This document shows positions 55,444-63,943 of a stretch of DNA of 64,000 bases, piece after piece. The notes below the pieces were generated by a model that was given only the letters and a program-made list of their open reading frames with translations, was not told the DNA's origin and searched no databases. Position numbers and translations under genes: made by a program. The stretch is taken from contig NZ_JXDL01000001.1 in the NCBI RefSeq assembly GCF_001590795.1, forward strand, positions 1,788,606 through 1,852,605, in the 5' to 3' direction. Every line of letters begins with the position of its first letter. Positions within the stretch are counted from its first letter, which is position 1. This DNA is from Bradyrhizobium sp. AT1. GTDB taxonomy: Bacteria > Pseudomonadota > Alphaproteobacteria > Rhizobiales > Xanthobacteraceae.

Positions 55444-56322
55444 TCACGCCGCCTTGGTCGTCACACCAGATGCCATCGGCAAGCCCTGCTCGATCGGCAG
55501 CGATGGGTCGCGCGACCATTCGTTCCAGGAGCCGAAATACATTCGCACGTCCTTCACGCCCGCATTCTTCAGCGCCAGGAAGGTGTTCGAGGCGCGCGCC
55601 CCCTTGAAGCAGTAGAGATAGACCGGTGTCGCCGGTGTGATGCCGACGGTGGCGCATTCGGCCAAAATCTCGTCCTTCGACTTGAAGCGCGGACCTTCGG
55701 CGGTCGGCTTCATCATGCGGTACCATTCCAGCCAGACCGCGCCGGGAATGCGGCCCTTGCGCGGGCAGAAGTCCTTGCCGTAGGGGGACGAGCTGTCGCC
55801 GATCCACTCATCGACGTCGCGCACGTCAAGGATGGCGATGCCGGGCTTGCCGACGGCGGCAAGCATGGTCTTGGCGTCGATCAGGATTTCGCCGGCCTCC
55901 GGCACGATCGCGAACGAAGCCTTGGCCGGCGTCGGAACCTCCTTCGTCACCGGCAAGCCCGCGCCGGCCCAGGCATCGAAGCCGCCATGCAGCACCTTCA
56001 CCTTGGGATAGCCGAGCATGGTGAGCAGATAATAGCCGCGGCAGGATTGGCCGAAGCCGGAATTCATCGACTGCTCGTAGATCACCGCCGTCTCCTTGCC
56101 GGAGAGGCCGGCGGCACCGAAGGCATCGGCGAATTTGGTCTTCAGCTCGGTCATGCCCTCCGGCGTCGAGGTCGCGAGGAACGTGAAGATCTCGTGCACG
56201 TTCACGGCACCCGGCAGGTGCCCGGCGGCGTAGGCATCGGGGTTGCGGGTGTCGATCACGACACACGGCTCGGTTTTCAAGAGATCGGCAAGTTCGCTGG
56301 CAGAGATCAGAACGTCCGTCAT
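55444..56322 (-). CDS. sulfurtransferase with two rhodanese domains
   Basis: The 292-residue protein has an N-terminal inactive-type rhodanese domain and a C-terminal active one. The persulphide-forming C238 lies in the loop Y-C-F-K-G-A-R-A-S. D-T-R-N-P-D-A-Y-A-A-G-H-L-P-G-A-V begins the first domain and D-V-R-D-V-D-E-W-I the second. The loop C-F-K-G-A-R is longer than that of thiosulphate-specific forms, leaving the donor uncertain. It is last in a minus-strand set with an acyl-CoA dehydrogenase and an OsmC protein. Confidence 0.93.
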   Translation of the reverse strand: MTDVLISASELADLLKTEPCVVIDTRNPDAYAAGHLPGAVNVHEIFTFLATSTPEGMTELKTKFADAFGAAGLSGKETAVIYEQSMNSGFGQSCRGYYLLTMLGYPKVKVLHGGFDAWAGAGLPVTKEVPTPAKASFAIVPEAGEILIDAKTMLAAVGKPGIAILDVRDVDEWIGDSSSPYGKDFCPRKGRIPGAVWLEWYRMMKPTAEGPRFKSKDEILAECATVGITPATPVYLYCFKGARASNTFLALKNAGVKDVRMYFGSWNEWSRDPSLPIEQGLPMASGVTTKAA

Positions 56323-56375
56323 TGGCAGCCTCTCCGTTGAGGTTTGGGGGTCTTCTGGGGGTGGACTCGTGAAGC

Positions 56376-57488
56376 TCAGAAATCAGCGAGCATCTTGCGC
56401 AGCTGCTTGGTGGCCGGCGTGACGATCGCGACGAAATAGGCCTCGCGCAGGCGCCGCTGCGCGCGGTGGCTTTTCAGGTAGCCGCGCGCGCCACAATGCA
56501 GCATCGCTGCATGCGCCGCCGCGACGCTGGCTTCACCCGCGCGCAGGCGTAGCGCGATCACCTTGCGCCAGTAGGTTTCCTCCTCGTTATAGGGATCGCG
56601 CGCCAGCGCCATGGTCTCGGCCTCGAGCTCGGCGGCGAGATCGCCGAAATGCACCGACTGCTGCGGCAGATAGCGGTTGATATGGCCGAGGGGACCATCA
56701 ACCTCGTCCATGATCTTGATGCAGTCCTTGATCACGCCCAGCGCCATGCCGGCCTGCAGCAGAATGAAGCCGGCGCGGATTTTCTTGACGAAGGGCCCGG
56801 CGGGATCGGCCAGGATCAATTCGTCCGGCACGAAGACGTCGCGGAACTGCACGCCATAGGTGCCGGTGCCGTCCATCGCCATGAACGGCTTGCACGGCGT
56901 CAGCGTGATGGCGGGATCGGCGCAATCGGCGAGGAACATCACTGTTTCCTCCGTGTCCTCGCGCTCGAAAATCGTGCCGAAGTAATGATCGGGACCGAGG
57001 TTGGAGACCCAGGGCAACGCGCCGCGCACGACATAGCCGCCCTCGACCTTGCGTCCCTTCAGCTTCAATTTCTCGATGCCGAAGAAGCTCTTCATCGGGT
57101 TGGAGAGCCCGGTGCCGCCGAGCACCCGGCCCGTCGAGAACGCATCGCCGAAGCGCTTTGCGAGCTTTATGTTCGTCGAGTTCGCCGCGTACCAGACCAG
57201 CGTGTTCTGGCACCAGGCCATGAAGGCCGTGGCGCCGCAGACTTCCCCGATCGCGGCCATCGCCTGGATGGCGCAGCGCAGATCGGCGGGCCCCTCGTGC
57301 GGCACGTGACTGCCCCAGGCGCCGACCTCGCCGAACTTGCGCAGCACGTCGGCCGGATAAACCGAACCGTCGTCGATGCCGGCGGCGAGCGGCGCGAGCT
57401 GCTCCCGCGCGATCCGCGCCACCTCGCCTGCAATGGACGGTGCGGGCTGATCCAGAACGTCGACCCGCGATAAAGCCAGTGAATTCAT
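56376..57488 (-). CDS. acyl-CoA dehydrogenase family protein
   Basis: The 370-residue flavoprotein has an N-terminal helical domain, a middle strand domain (T-L-T-P-C-K-P-F-M-A-M-D-G-T-G-T-Y), and a C-terminal helical domain ending R-R-L-R-E-A-Y-F-V-A-I-V-T-P. Substitution of the classical T-E-x-x-x-G-S-D motif by G-T-G-L-S-N-P-M-K suggests a divergent branch, closer to flavin-dependent monooxygenases of the same fold (SfnB/DszC-like). GGAG precedes the ATG at 57488. It may act on sulphur-containing compounds, given its rhodanese and OsmC neighbours; that is inference. Confidence 0.85.
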   Translation of the reverse strand: MNSLALSRVDVLDQPAPSIAGEVARIAREQLAPLAAGIDDGSVYPADVLRKFGEVGAWGSHVPHEGPADLRCAIQAMAAIGEVCGATAFMAWCQNTLVWYAANSTNIKLAKRFGDAFSTGRVLGGTGLSNPMKSFFGIEKLKLKGRKVEGGYVVRGALPWVSNLGPDHYFGTIFEREDTEETVMFLADCADPAITLTPCKPFMAMDGTGTYGVQFRDVFVPDELILADPAGPFVKKIRAGFILLQAGMALGVIKDCIKIMDEVDGPLGHINRYLPQQSVHFGDLAAELEAETMALARDPYNEEETYWRKVIALRLRAGEASVAAAHAAMLHCGARGYLKSHRAQRRLREAYFVAIVTPATKQLRKMLADF

Positions 57489-57523
57489 GATCGTCTCCCG
57501 CACCTTGTCCTGATTGCTGTCGG

Positions 57524-58066
57524 TTAGATGCCGACCTCGAGATTGACCGGGCGGGTGAAGGTGTTGGCGACCGGCGACCACTTCTTCACATGCGCGACCA
57601 GCGCGTTGATCTCGTCCTGGGCAATGCCCTCGCATTCCATGTCGACCTTGACGCGGACGTCAGTGAAGCCGACCGGCTTGTCCGAGGTGTCGCCGGTGCC
57701 CCACACCGCGGTGATATTGAGGTCGCCTTCGAGCTCGAGCTCGAGCTTGTTGACGGTCCAGCCGCGGTGCACGGCGTTGGCGTGCAGGCCGACGGCAAGG
57801 CACGAGCCGAGCGCGGCGAGCGAGGCTTCCGACGGATTGGGTGCGGTGTCGTCGCCGAGCAATCCCGGCGGCTCGTCGACGATATAGGGCGGCAGGTTGC
57901 GGATGTAGTTAGCGTGGCGGAATTTTCCTTCGGCGACCGTCTTGCATTTCAAGGTCTTGACGACCTTCGGATTGGCCTTGCCGCTCGCAATCAGTTGCTC
58001 GAGGCCATTCTTGTCGATGGGCGCAAGGCACCCCGTCAGCACTGTCTTTTGAACGACGGCAGTCAT
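57524..58066 (-). CDS. OsmC family protein
   Basis: The 180-residue protein has the OsmC fold. A peroxidatic C89 lies in A-A-L-G-S-C-L-A-V-G, and a second Cys near 145 is in M-E-C-E-G. The usual role is reduction of organic hydroperoxides, although several OsmC members bind other ligands. It is the first gene of the minus-strand OsmC / acyl-CoA dehydrogenase / rhodanese set, divergent from a TetR gene. Confidence 0.92.
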   Translation of the reverse strand: MTAVVQKTVLTGCLAPIDKNGLEQLIASGKANPKVVKTLKCKTVAEGKFRHANYIRNLPPYIVDEPPGLLGDDTAPNPSEASLAALGSCLAVGLHANAVHRGWTVNKLELELEGDLNITAVWGTGDTSDKPVGFTDVRVKVDMECEGIAQDEINALVAHVKKWSPVANTFTRPVNLEVGI

Positions 58067-58103
58067 CTTCTTCTCCCTGGCAAGCCGTGGAAAACGGCAG
58101 GAT

Positions 58104-58113
58104 ACCGAACGGT
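58104..58113. promoter_or_regulatory. candidate TetR operator, ACCG-AA-CGGT
   Basis: A short inverted repeat, embedded in GATACCGAACGGTCTGT, resembles the ACCGnnCGGT core bound by several TetR/AcrR-type repressors. It lies 38 bases upstream of the OsmC start and in the region shared with the divergent TetR gene. Confidence 0.5.
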
Positions 58114-58313
58114 CTGTTTCCTTGCATAGGGCGTGCCAGAGCCGGCCAAAAACGAAATGCGAGACAATGGAGCCGCTTAAGCGTCGCTGCCTGCGGATTG
58201 ATCAGCCGCGCTCTGCTCAATGGCGATGCAGATGCGCCTTGCGCTGCGAATCTTTTCGGCGCGGGACAGATGCGGCTTGATGATACCGCGTGGCTGCGAT
58301 TAAGTTGGCGCGT

Positions 58314-58958
58314 ATGGCAAAGACGTCATCGAAGAAGAATTCCAGTTCGCCGCACGCCGGCACCGGCGACGACGAATCCGCGCGCGGGCGTCTGCTTAGC
58401 GCCGCGACCCATCTGTTCTGCAAGAATGGCATCAACGCCACCGGCATCGATGCGATTATCGAGGAAGCCGGCACCGCGAAGACCACGCTTTACAAATTGT
58501 TCGGCTCCAAGACCAATCTGGTCAACGCCGTGCTGGAAAGCGAAGGCAAGCAGTGGCGCGAATGGTTCATCGCCGCCATGGAAGACGGCGGCGGCGATGC
58601 GCAGGCCAAGCTCACGCGCATCTTCCCGGCGCTGAAGAGCTGGTTTGCCGAAGAGCGCTTCTACGGCTGCCCCTTCATCAACGCGGTCGGCGAGCACGAC
58701 AAGGACGCCAAGCAGTTCCGCAACATCGCGCTGAAGCACAAGAAGATCGTGCTCGGCCACATCGAGAAGCTCGCCGTCGAGCTGGGCTCGAGCGAGCCTG
58801 CCGTGCTCGCGCATCAGCTCGGGTTGTTGATCGACGGCGCCATTGTCGCCGCGATGATCTCGCGCGATCCGTGCGTGGCGGATACGGCAGCGCTCACTGC
58901 CGGTCCCCTGCTCGGCCAGGCCAAGGCGAAGAAGAAGCGCGAGCTCGAGGCGGTGTGA
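58314..58958 (+). CDS. TetR family transcriptional regulator
   Basis: The 214-residue regulator has a Ser/Lys-rich start. Its helix-turn-helix is I-D-A-I-I-E-E-A-G-T-A-K-T-T-L-Y-K-L-F at about residues 46-64. The C-terminal domain contains C-P-F-I-N-A. ATG 58314 is preferred; a GTG eight codons upstream is possible. It is divergent from the OsmC operon, with the ACCG-AA-CGGT palindrome between, so it probably represses that operon. Confidence 0.92.
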   Translation: MAKTSSKKNSSSPHAGTGDDESARGRLLSAATHLFCKNGINATGIDAIIEEAGTAKTTLYKLFGSKTNLVNAVLESEGKQWREWFIAAMEDGGGDAQAKLTRIFPALKSWFAEERFYGCPFINAVGEHDKDAKQFRNIALKHKKIVLGHIEKLAVELGSSEPAVLAHQLGLLIDGAIVAAMISRDPCVADTAALTAGPLLGQAKAKKKRELEAV

Positions 58959-58965
58959 TCTTCTT

Positions 58966-59045
58966 CGTAGGGTGGAATAGCGACGCGCAATCCACCACTT
59001 TCGTCGCCGCGTGAGAGATGGTGCGTTACGCCTTCGCACCCTACG
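58966..59045. repeat. palindromic repeat of the CGTAGGGTGG type
   Basis: Inverted repeat CGTAGGGTG ... CACCCTACG, with inner partial pairing. It lies between the convergent TetR and BTAD-hydrolase genes. The last bases contain the stop codon of the latter. Confidence 0.75.
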
Positions 59046-60582
59046 AAATGCGTTTCACAAACCTCGCGATCGCCTCCAGCACCGGCTGCTGATCCCCCGC
59101 AAAGAACCAGTGATCATCGCCGTCGAGTTCGACGAACTCGGCGCCCTTGATCCGGCTCGCGATATCGCGCCCGGCGGCGATCCGCACCGCCTTGTCGTTC
59201 GTCCGGTGCAGCACCAATGTCGGCACGGCGATCTCGGGCAGAAGGCGCCGCACGTCGGCGTCGCGAAATGCCTGGAGCACGGCCGAGATGCCGCCGGGAC
59301 TGGACGCCGCGCGTAACAGCCCCGCCCACCAGGCGCGCGCCTGGGGATCGCCGGCAAGGCTCGGCGCGAAGGTTTCGATCCCGACCGGCCCGCCCCATTG
59401 CGCGACCAGATGCTTGCTCCAGGCGTCATACTGGCTGGCGCGCAGCGCGTGCGGATAGTCCTCTGACCAGCAGCCCTTGGCCAGCGCGCCGAACAGGATC
59501 AGCCCGGCCACCCGCCTGGGCTCGTCGACTGCGAACTTGACGCAGGCCGGCCCGCATTCGGACGCACCGAACAGCGCGACACGGCGCGAATTCACCGCGC
59601 GCAGCACGGTGCCGATATCCTCCGCGGTGACGTCGATCCCGGGCGCCGATCCGACCCGGTCGGACAGTCCGATGCCGCGACGATCGAACACGACGAGGCG
59701 CCCGAGCTTCATCAGGGACGACAGAAACGTCCGGCTCGCCGGATGCTCCCAGGCGCGCTCCACATGCGACACGAAGCCGGGCATCACCAGGATATCGAGC
59801 GGCCCGCTGCCATAGGTCTGATAGGCCAGATGCACGCCGGCGCCCTTTACGTAGCGCGTCATGGGCACCGCCTGTGGCGCCGCTGCGGGGCTGATCAGCG
59901 CCTCGGTCTCGGCTTCCGGCGCGACCCCAAGCTCGTCGCGCAGCCGCTGTGTCAGCGCCGCATGATGACGCTCCGCCGCGCTGCGGTCGCCGGCCAGCAA
60001 AAGGCTGCGAATCAGATGCCGGCCATAGACCTCGCTGAGCGGATCGAGCTCGACCAGACGCTGCGCATGGACCGTCGCGGCAAAATGGTCGCCGGCTGCG
60101 TTCTTGTCCTGCACGAGGCGTTCGAGCGCATGCACCAGCCGGCCCCGCAGCGCCTCCCGGCGGAAGAACGCCCAGTCATCGAATTCGGGACACTCTTCCG
60201 GAGCGAAGCCCGCCAGGAAGTCGCCCCGGTAAATCTGGCAGGCCTGTTCGAACGCCCCGCGATCACAGGCTTGCTCGAACAGATGCGAGTCGAGCTGCAC
60301 CCCGACGTCGGACGACCATCGCAGACTGGTGCGGTCGGTCTCGAACACCGACTGGCCGAGTGCGAGCTCGACGCGGTGAAGCAGCCGCCGCAACCGCGCA
60401 AGGCCCGTCTCCCGTGGCGTCTCCGGCCAGAGCAGCGTCGCCATCGTTTCGCGCGCGACGGCGCCCCTGGCCTCCCCGAGATAGACCAGCAGCGCAAGCC
60501 CCTTGCGCAAGGCCAGCTTGATCGGGCGGCCATCGGCGTGAACCTCGGGGAACCCGAACGTTCCTAGCGAGAAAGCCGTCAT
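59041..60582 (-). CDS. BTAD-type transcriptional regulator fused to alpha/beta hydrolase
   Basis: A 513-residue fusion. The N-terminal winged helix (about 1-95) is followed by a bacterial transcriptional activator helical domain (about 95-215), as in SARP regulators. Residues about 240-510 are an alpha/beta hydrolase with F-D-R-R-G-I-G-L-S-D and a nucleophile elbow G-A-S-E-C, where S341 is kept but the final Gly is Cys. D-D-H-W-F near the end gives the base. Hydrolase domains attached to regulators can sense small ligands. It is divergent from the mddA-like operon and is its likely regulator. Confidence 0.88.
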   Translation of the reverse strand: MTAFSLGTFGFPEVHADGRPIKLALRKGLALLVYLGEARGAVARETMATLLWPETPRETGLARLRRLLHRVELALGQSVFETDRTSLRWSSDVGVQLDSHLFEQACDRGAFEQACQIYRGDFLAGFAPEECPEFDDWAFFRREALRGRLVHALERLVQDKNAAGDHFAATVHAQRLVELDPLSEVYGRHLIRSLLLAGDRSAAERHHAALTQRLRDELGVAPEAETEALISPAAAPQAVPMTRYVKGAGVHLAYQTYGSGPLDILVMPGFVSHVERAWEHPASRTFLSSLMKLGRLVVFDRRGIGLSDRVGSAPGIDVTAEDIGTVLRAVNSRRVALFGASECGPACVKFAVDEPRRVAGLILFGALAKGCWSEDYPHALRASQYDAWSKHLVAQWGGPVGIETFAPSLAGDPQARAWWAGLLRAASSPGGISAVLQAFRDADVRRLLPEIAVPTLVLHRTNDKAVRIAAGRDIASRIKGAEFVELDGDDHWFFAGDQQPVLEAIARFVKRIS

Positions 60583-60729
60583 CGAACCACTCTTCTTGCA
60601 GCCGGCGTCCTCCGGGGGACGCGCAGGGGACGGTCCGGTGGGTAAGGTCCAGCTGGATCAAGCCTGCTCGCCAGCGAGCGCACAGGCCCTGCATGCGGCA
60701 CCGTCGCCATCGGCACAAGAGGAAAAACC

Positions 60730-61500
60730 ATGTTCGCGCGCCTCGCAATCCTGCTCTACGCTCTCGTGAGCTATGCCATCTTCACGGTTTCGTTTCTCTA
60801 TGCGCTCGGTTTCGTCGGCAATTATGTCGTGCCGAAGTCCATCGACGTCGGGCTCGCTTCGAATGTAGGCGAGGCCATCGTCGTCAACCTGCTGCTGATG
60901 AGCCTGTTCGCCATCCAGCACAGCGTGATGGCGCGCCCGGGCTTCAAGCGATGGCTCGCCGAATTCATTCCCGCGGCCTGCGAGCGCAGCACCTATGTGT
61001 TGCTCTCCAGCCTGATCCTCCTCCTGCTGTTCTGGCAGTGGCGGCCGATCCCTGCACCGGTTTGGCAGGCCAGCGGAATTGCGGCCTGGGTGCTGACATC
61101 CGTGCATTGGCTCGGCTGGCTGATCGCGTTCGCCTCGACCCACATGATCGATCATTTCGATCTGTTCGGCTTGCGCCAGGCTTTTCTCGCGCTGCGCGGG
61201 GCCGAGATGCCCGGCCAATCGTTCCGAACCCCGCTGTTCTACAAGATCGTGCGGCATCCGATCATGCTCGGCTTTCTGCTCGCGTTCTGGGCCGCGCCCG
61301 TGATGACGGAAGGTCATCTGCTGTTCGCACTCGCCAACACGGTCTACATCCTGGTCGCATTGCAGTTCGAAGAGCGGGACCTGATCGCCGTGTTCGGCGC
61401 GACCTATCGGCAGTATCGCCAGCGCGTTCCGATGCTGGTGCCGCGACTGTTCGCACGCCGCCGCAGCGGAGATCGCCGACCTGTCGGAGCCCCGCGATGA
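60730..61500 (+). CDS. mddA: methanethiol S-methyltransferase-like membrane protein
   Basis: The 256-residue integral membrane protein has about five helices. The fold is NnrU/isoprenylcysteine-methyltransferase-like, with I-Q-H-S-V-M-A-R, H-M-I-D-H-F-D-L-F-G-L, and the SAM-site motif R-H-P-I-M-L-G-F. A C-terminal Y-R-Q-Y-R-Q-R-V-P segment and E-E-R-D-L follow. This pattern fits MddA, which methylates methanethiol to dimethyl sulphide. Other NnrU-like proteins share the fold. Its stop overlaps the next start (ATGA). Confidence 0.8.
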   Translation: MFARLAILLYALVSYAIFTVSFLYALGFVGNYVVPKSIDVGLASNVGEAIVVNLLLMSLFAIQHSVMARPGFKRWLAEFIPAACERSTYVLLSSLILLLLFWQWRPIPAPVWQASGIAAWVLTSVHWLGWLIAFASTHMIDHFDLFGLRQAFLALRGAEMPGQSFRTPLFYKIVRHPIMLGFLLAFWAAPVMTEGHLLFALANTVYILVALQFEERDLIAVFGATYRQYRQRVPMLVPRLFARRRSGDRRPVGAPR

Positions 61501-62135
61501 ACGCAATCTTCCCTCTTCCCGGAACGGCGGTGGATGCGGCCACCCTGGCCGATACGCTCGACGGGCTCGACATCGGCCTTTATCTCGTTGCCGCCGATGC
61601 GCGTCTCGTTCACGCCAACACGGCCGGGCGCGCCATTCTCATGGCGCGCGACATCCTGCGTGAGATTCGCGGCCACCTCACGGCCTGCGATGGCGCGGCC
61701 AACCAGACCCTGCAACGGCTCTTCGCGGCGCCCCGACCGGCCAGCGAAACGGCGGTGCCGATGATCGGCACCGCCGGGCAGCGCTACGTCGCCCATGCTC
61801 TGCCGCTGACATCGGAAACGCGCCCGTTCGCCAACGAGGCTTGCCGCGCCTCGACAGCCTTGTTCGTTCGCAAGGTGACATTGGCCATACCGCCTTGCTC
61901 CGACGTGATCGGCCAGGTCTTCCGGCTGACGCCGGCCGAATTGCGCGTCCTCCTGGCGATCGTCGAGCTCGGCAGCGTCCGCGAAGTTGCCGCGGCGTTC
62001 GGCGTCGCCGGCTCGACGATCAAGACGCATCTGCGCCGCCTGTTCGAAAAGACCGGCGCCGCGCGACAGGCCGATTTCGTCAAGCTCGTCGCAGGATATG
62101 CGACGCCCCTGAGAAACGCCGGAGAACCTCGATGA
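61497..62135 (+). CDS. LuxR family regulator with PAS-like N-terminus
   Basis: The 212-residue protein has a PAS-like N-terminal part (D-I-G-L-Y-L-V-A-A-D-A-R-L-V-H-A-N) and a C-terminal LuxR-type helix-turn-helix (L-T-P-A-E-L-R-V-L-L, then V-A-G-S-T-I-K-T-H-L-R-R-L-F-E-K-T-G). It overlaps the genes on both sides by four bases. It is probably a local regulator of this operon. Confidence 0.9.
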   Translation: MNAIFPLPGTAVDAATLADTLDGLDIGLYLVAADARLVHANTAGRAILMARDILREIRGHLTACDGAANQTLQRLFAAPRPASETAVPMIGTAGQRYVAHALPLTSETRPFANEACRASTALFVRKVTLAIPPCSDVIGQVFRLTPAELRVLLAIVELGSVREVAAAFGVAGSTIKTHLRRLFEKTGAARQADFVKLVAGYATPLRNAGEPR

Positions 62136-63109
62136 AAGCCATTCTGTGCCATTCCTTCACCGGCCCCGGCGATTTGCGCCTCGGTGAGATCGACGTACCA
62201 AAACCTGCCGCTGACGAGATCCTCATCGAGGTCCACGCGGCGTCCGTGAGCTTCATGGATCAGCTCTTGGTCTCCGGTCTCTATCAGATGCGGCCGAAGA
62301 CACCCTTCGTGCCCGGCACGGAAGCCTCCGGAACCGTCGTCGCGGTCGGCGACAAGGTGACGAAGTTCGCGCCCGGCGATCGCGTCGCCTGCAGCAGCTG
62401 GACCGGCGGCTACGCCGAGCGGATGGTTGCCAAGGAATCGAAGAGCGTCCACCTGCCGGATGGTGTCGCGTTCGAAGCGGCGGCAACGGTGCTGCACAAT
62501 TACGGCACGGCGTATTACGCGCTGGTCGAGCGGGCACGCGCCGGGCGCGGCGAAACGCTGTTCGTCACCGGCGCCGCCGGCGGGGTTGGGCTTGCCGCGG
62601 TCGATCTCGGCCGCCATCTCGGCCTGCGCGTCGTCGCTGGCATCGGCTCCGACGACAAGGCGGCGCTGGTCCGCGACTACGGCGCCGGCGAGGTCATCAA
62701 TTATCGCAGCGAGGATCTGCGCGACCGGATCAAATCGGTGACCTCGGGAGGAGGCATCGATGTCGGCTTCGACAATGTCGGCGGCGCTATCTTCGAGCAG
62801 ATGGCCCGCATGATGGCATGGGGCGGACGGCTGATGCCGATCGGCTTCACCGGCGGCGAGATTCCATCGCTCCCGATGAACCTGCCGTTGCTCAAGAACT
62901 ATTCCATCGTCGGTGTCTTTGCCGGCGCCTGGGCGGAGAAATGCCCGGACGAGGGCGCGCGCATGAACGACACGCTGATGCAATTGCTGGCCGCCGGACA
63001 GATCCGTCCGCATATCGACCGTCTCCTCCCTTTGGAGGAGGCCGGCGAGGCCATGCGGGCCGTGGCCAATCGCACGGTTCAGGGACGAATTGTGCTCAAG
63101 ATCCGCTAG
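62132..63109 (+). CDS. NADPH:quinone oxidoreductase family protein
   Basis: The 325-residue medium-chain dehydrogenase is of the zinc-free type. It has an N-terminal catalytic domain (P-G-T-E-A-S-G-T-V-V-A-V-G) and a nucleotide-binding domain with V-T-G-A-A-G-G-V-G-L-A-A. No catalytic-zinc ligands are seen. GGAG lies 8 bases before the ATG, which overlaps the luxR-type stop. Substrates are probably quinones or enones. Confidence 0.92.
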   Translation: MKAILCHSFTGPGDLRLGEIDVPKPAADEILIEVHAASVSFMDQLLVSGLYQMRPKTPFVPGTEASGTVVAVGDKVTKFAPGDRVACSSWTGGYAERMVAKESKSVHLPDGVAFEAAATVLHNYGTAYYALVERARAGRGETLFVTGAAGGVGLAAVDLGRHLGLRVVAGIGSDDKAALVRDYGAGEVINYRSEDLRDRIKSVTSGGGIDVGFDNVGGAIFEQMARMMAWGGRLMPIGFTGGEIPSLPMNLPLLKNYSIVGVFAGAWAEKCPDEGARMNDTLMQLLAAGQIRPHIDRLLPLEEAGEAMRAVANRTVQGRIVLKIR

Positions 63110-63140
63110 AGTGTGACCGACAGAAACAGGAACACGATCG

Positions 63141-63893
63141 TTGACAGACATCATCATCGCCAAACGCTTTTGCGGCCCTCCGAACTCCGGCAACGGCGGC
63201 TATGTCTGCGGCCGGCTCGCCCGTCACATTTCGGGGCCTGCGGAGGTGACGCTGCGCGCGCCGCCTCCCCTGGACACGCCGCTCACCGCGGCCGCGACCG
63301 ACGGCGGCGCATGGGAGCTTCGCGACGGCGATAAAGCCATCGCCACCGGCCGCGCCGCGAGCGTCGAGCTCGCGCAAATCGAGACCGCCACCCTGCCGGA
63401 AGCGCGCGCGGCCGAACTGCTCGCGCTGTTCGAGCCGCACGAGCATCCGCTGCCGCATTGTTTCGTCTGCGGCCCCGCAAGGACGACAGGCGACGGCTTG
63501 CGTATCTTCGCAGGCCCGCTCCGCCGTCAAGCACAGCCGCCCGTTCTCGCCGCGAGCTGGGCCCCCGATCCGACTCTCGTCGCCGAGGATGGCCTCGTCG
63601 CGCCCGAATTCCTGTGGTCCGCGCTTGATTGCCCCACCGGCTTTGCCTGTAATTACGACCCGCAGAGCGGCAGCTTCGAGAAGACCCCGCTGCTGCTCGG
63701 ACGAATGTCAGCCCGCATCGAAGCGCGCCCCCGCCCCGGCGCGCCCTGCATCGTCACGGCCTGGCCCACCGGCCGCGACGGCCGCAAGCGCACGGCCGAC
63801 GCCGCGCTGCATGACGAAGCCGGGAGATTGCTGGCGGTAGCGAGAACGACATGGATCGCCGTGGAGCGCGACGTGCAGCTCGGGCGCGGGTGA
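63141..63893 (+). CDS. hotdog-fold thioesterase-like protein
   Basis: The 250-residue protein has two hotdog-like halves. The motif H-C-F-V-C-G-P lies at about residues 106-112, a hallmark of a family of uncharacterised hotdog proteins. The start is a TTG at 63141 after GGA. It is 31 bases downstream of the quinone oxidoreductase gene and may be in the same transcript. Activity is unknown. Confidence 0.75.
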   Translation: MTDIIIAKRFCGPPNSGNGGYVCGRLARHISGPAEVTLRAPPPLDTPLTAAATDGGAWELRDGDKAIATGRAASVELAQIETATLPEARAAELLALFEPHEHPLPHCFVCGPARTTGDGLRIFAGPLRRQAQPPVLAASWAPDPTLVAEDGLVAPEFLWSALDCPTGFACNYDPQSGSFEKTPLLLGRMSARIEARPRPGAPCIVTAWPTGRDGRKRTADAALHDEAGRLLAVARTTWIAVERDVQLGRG

Positions 63894-63943
63894 CCGTTCA
63901 TTCAAGAGGGTCGATTGTTGTGCGGCGCAGTCCGCCAAGTCGG

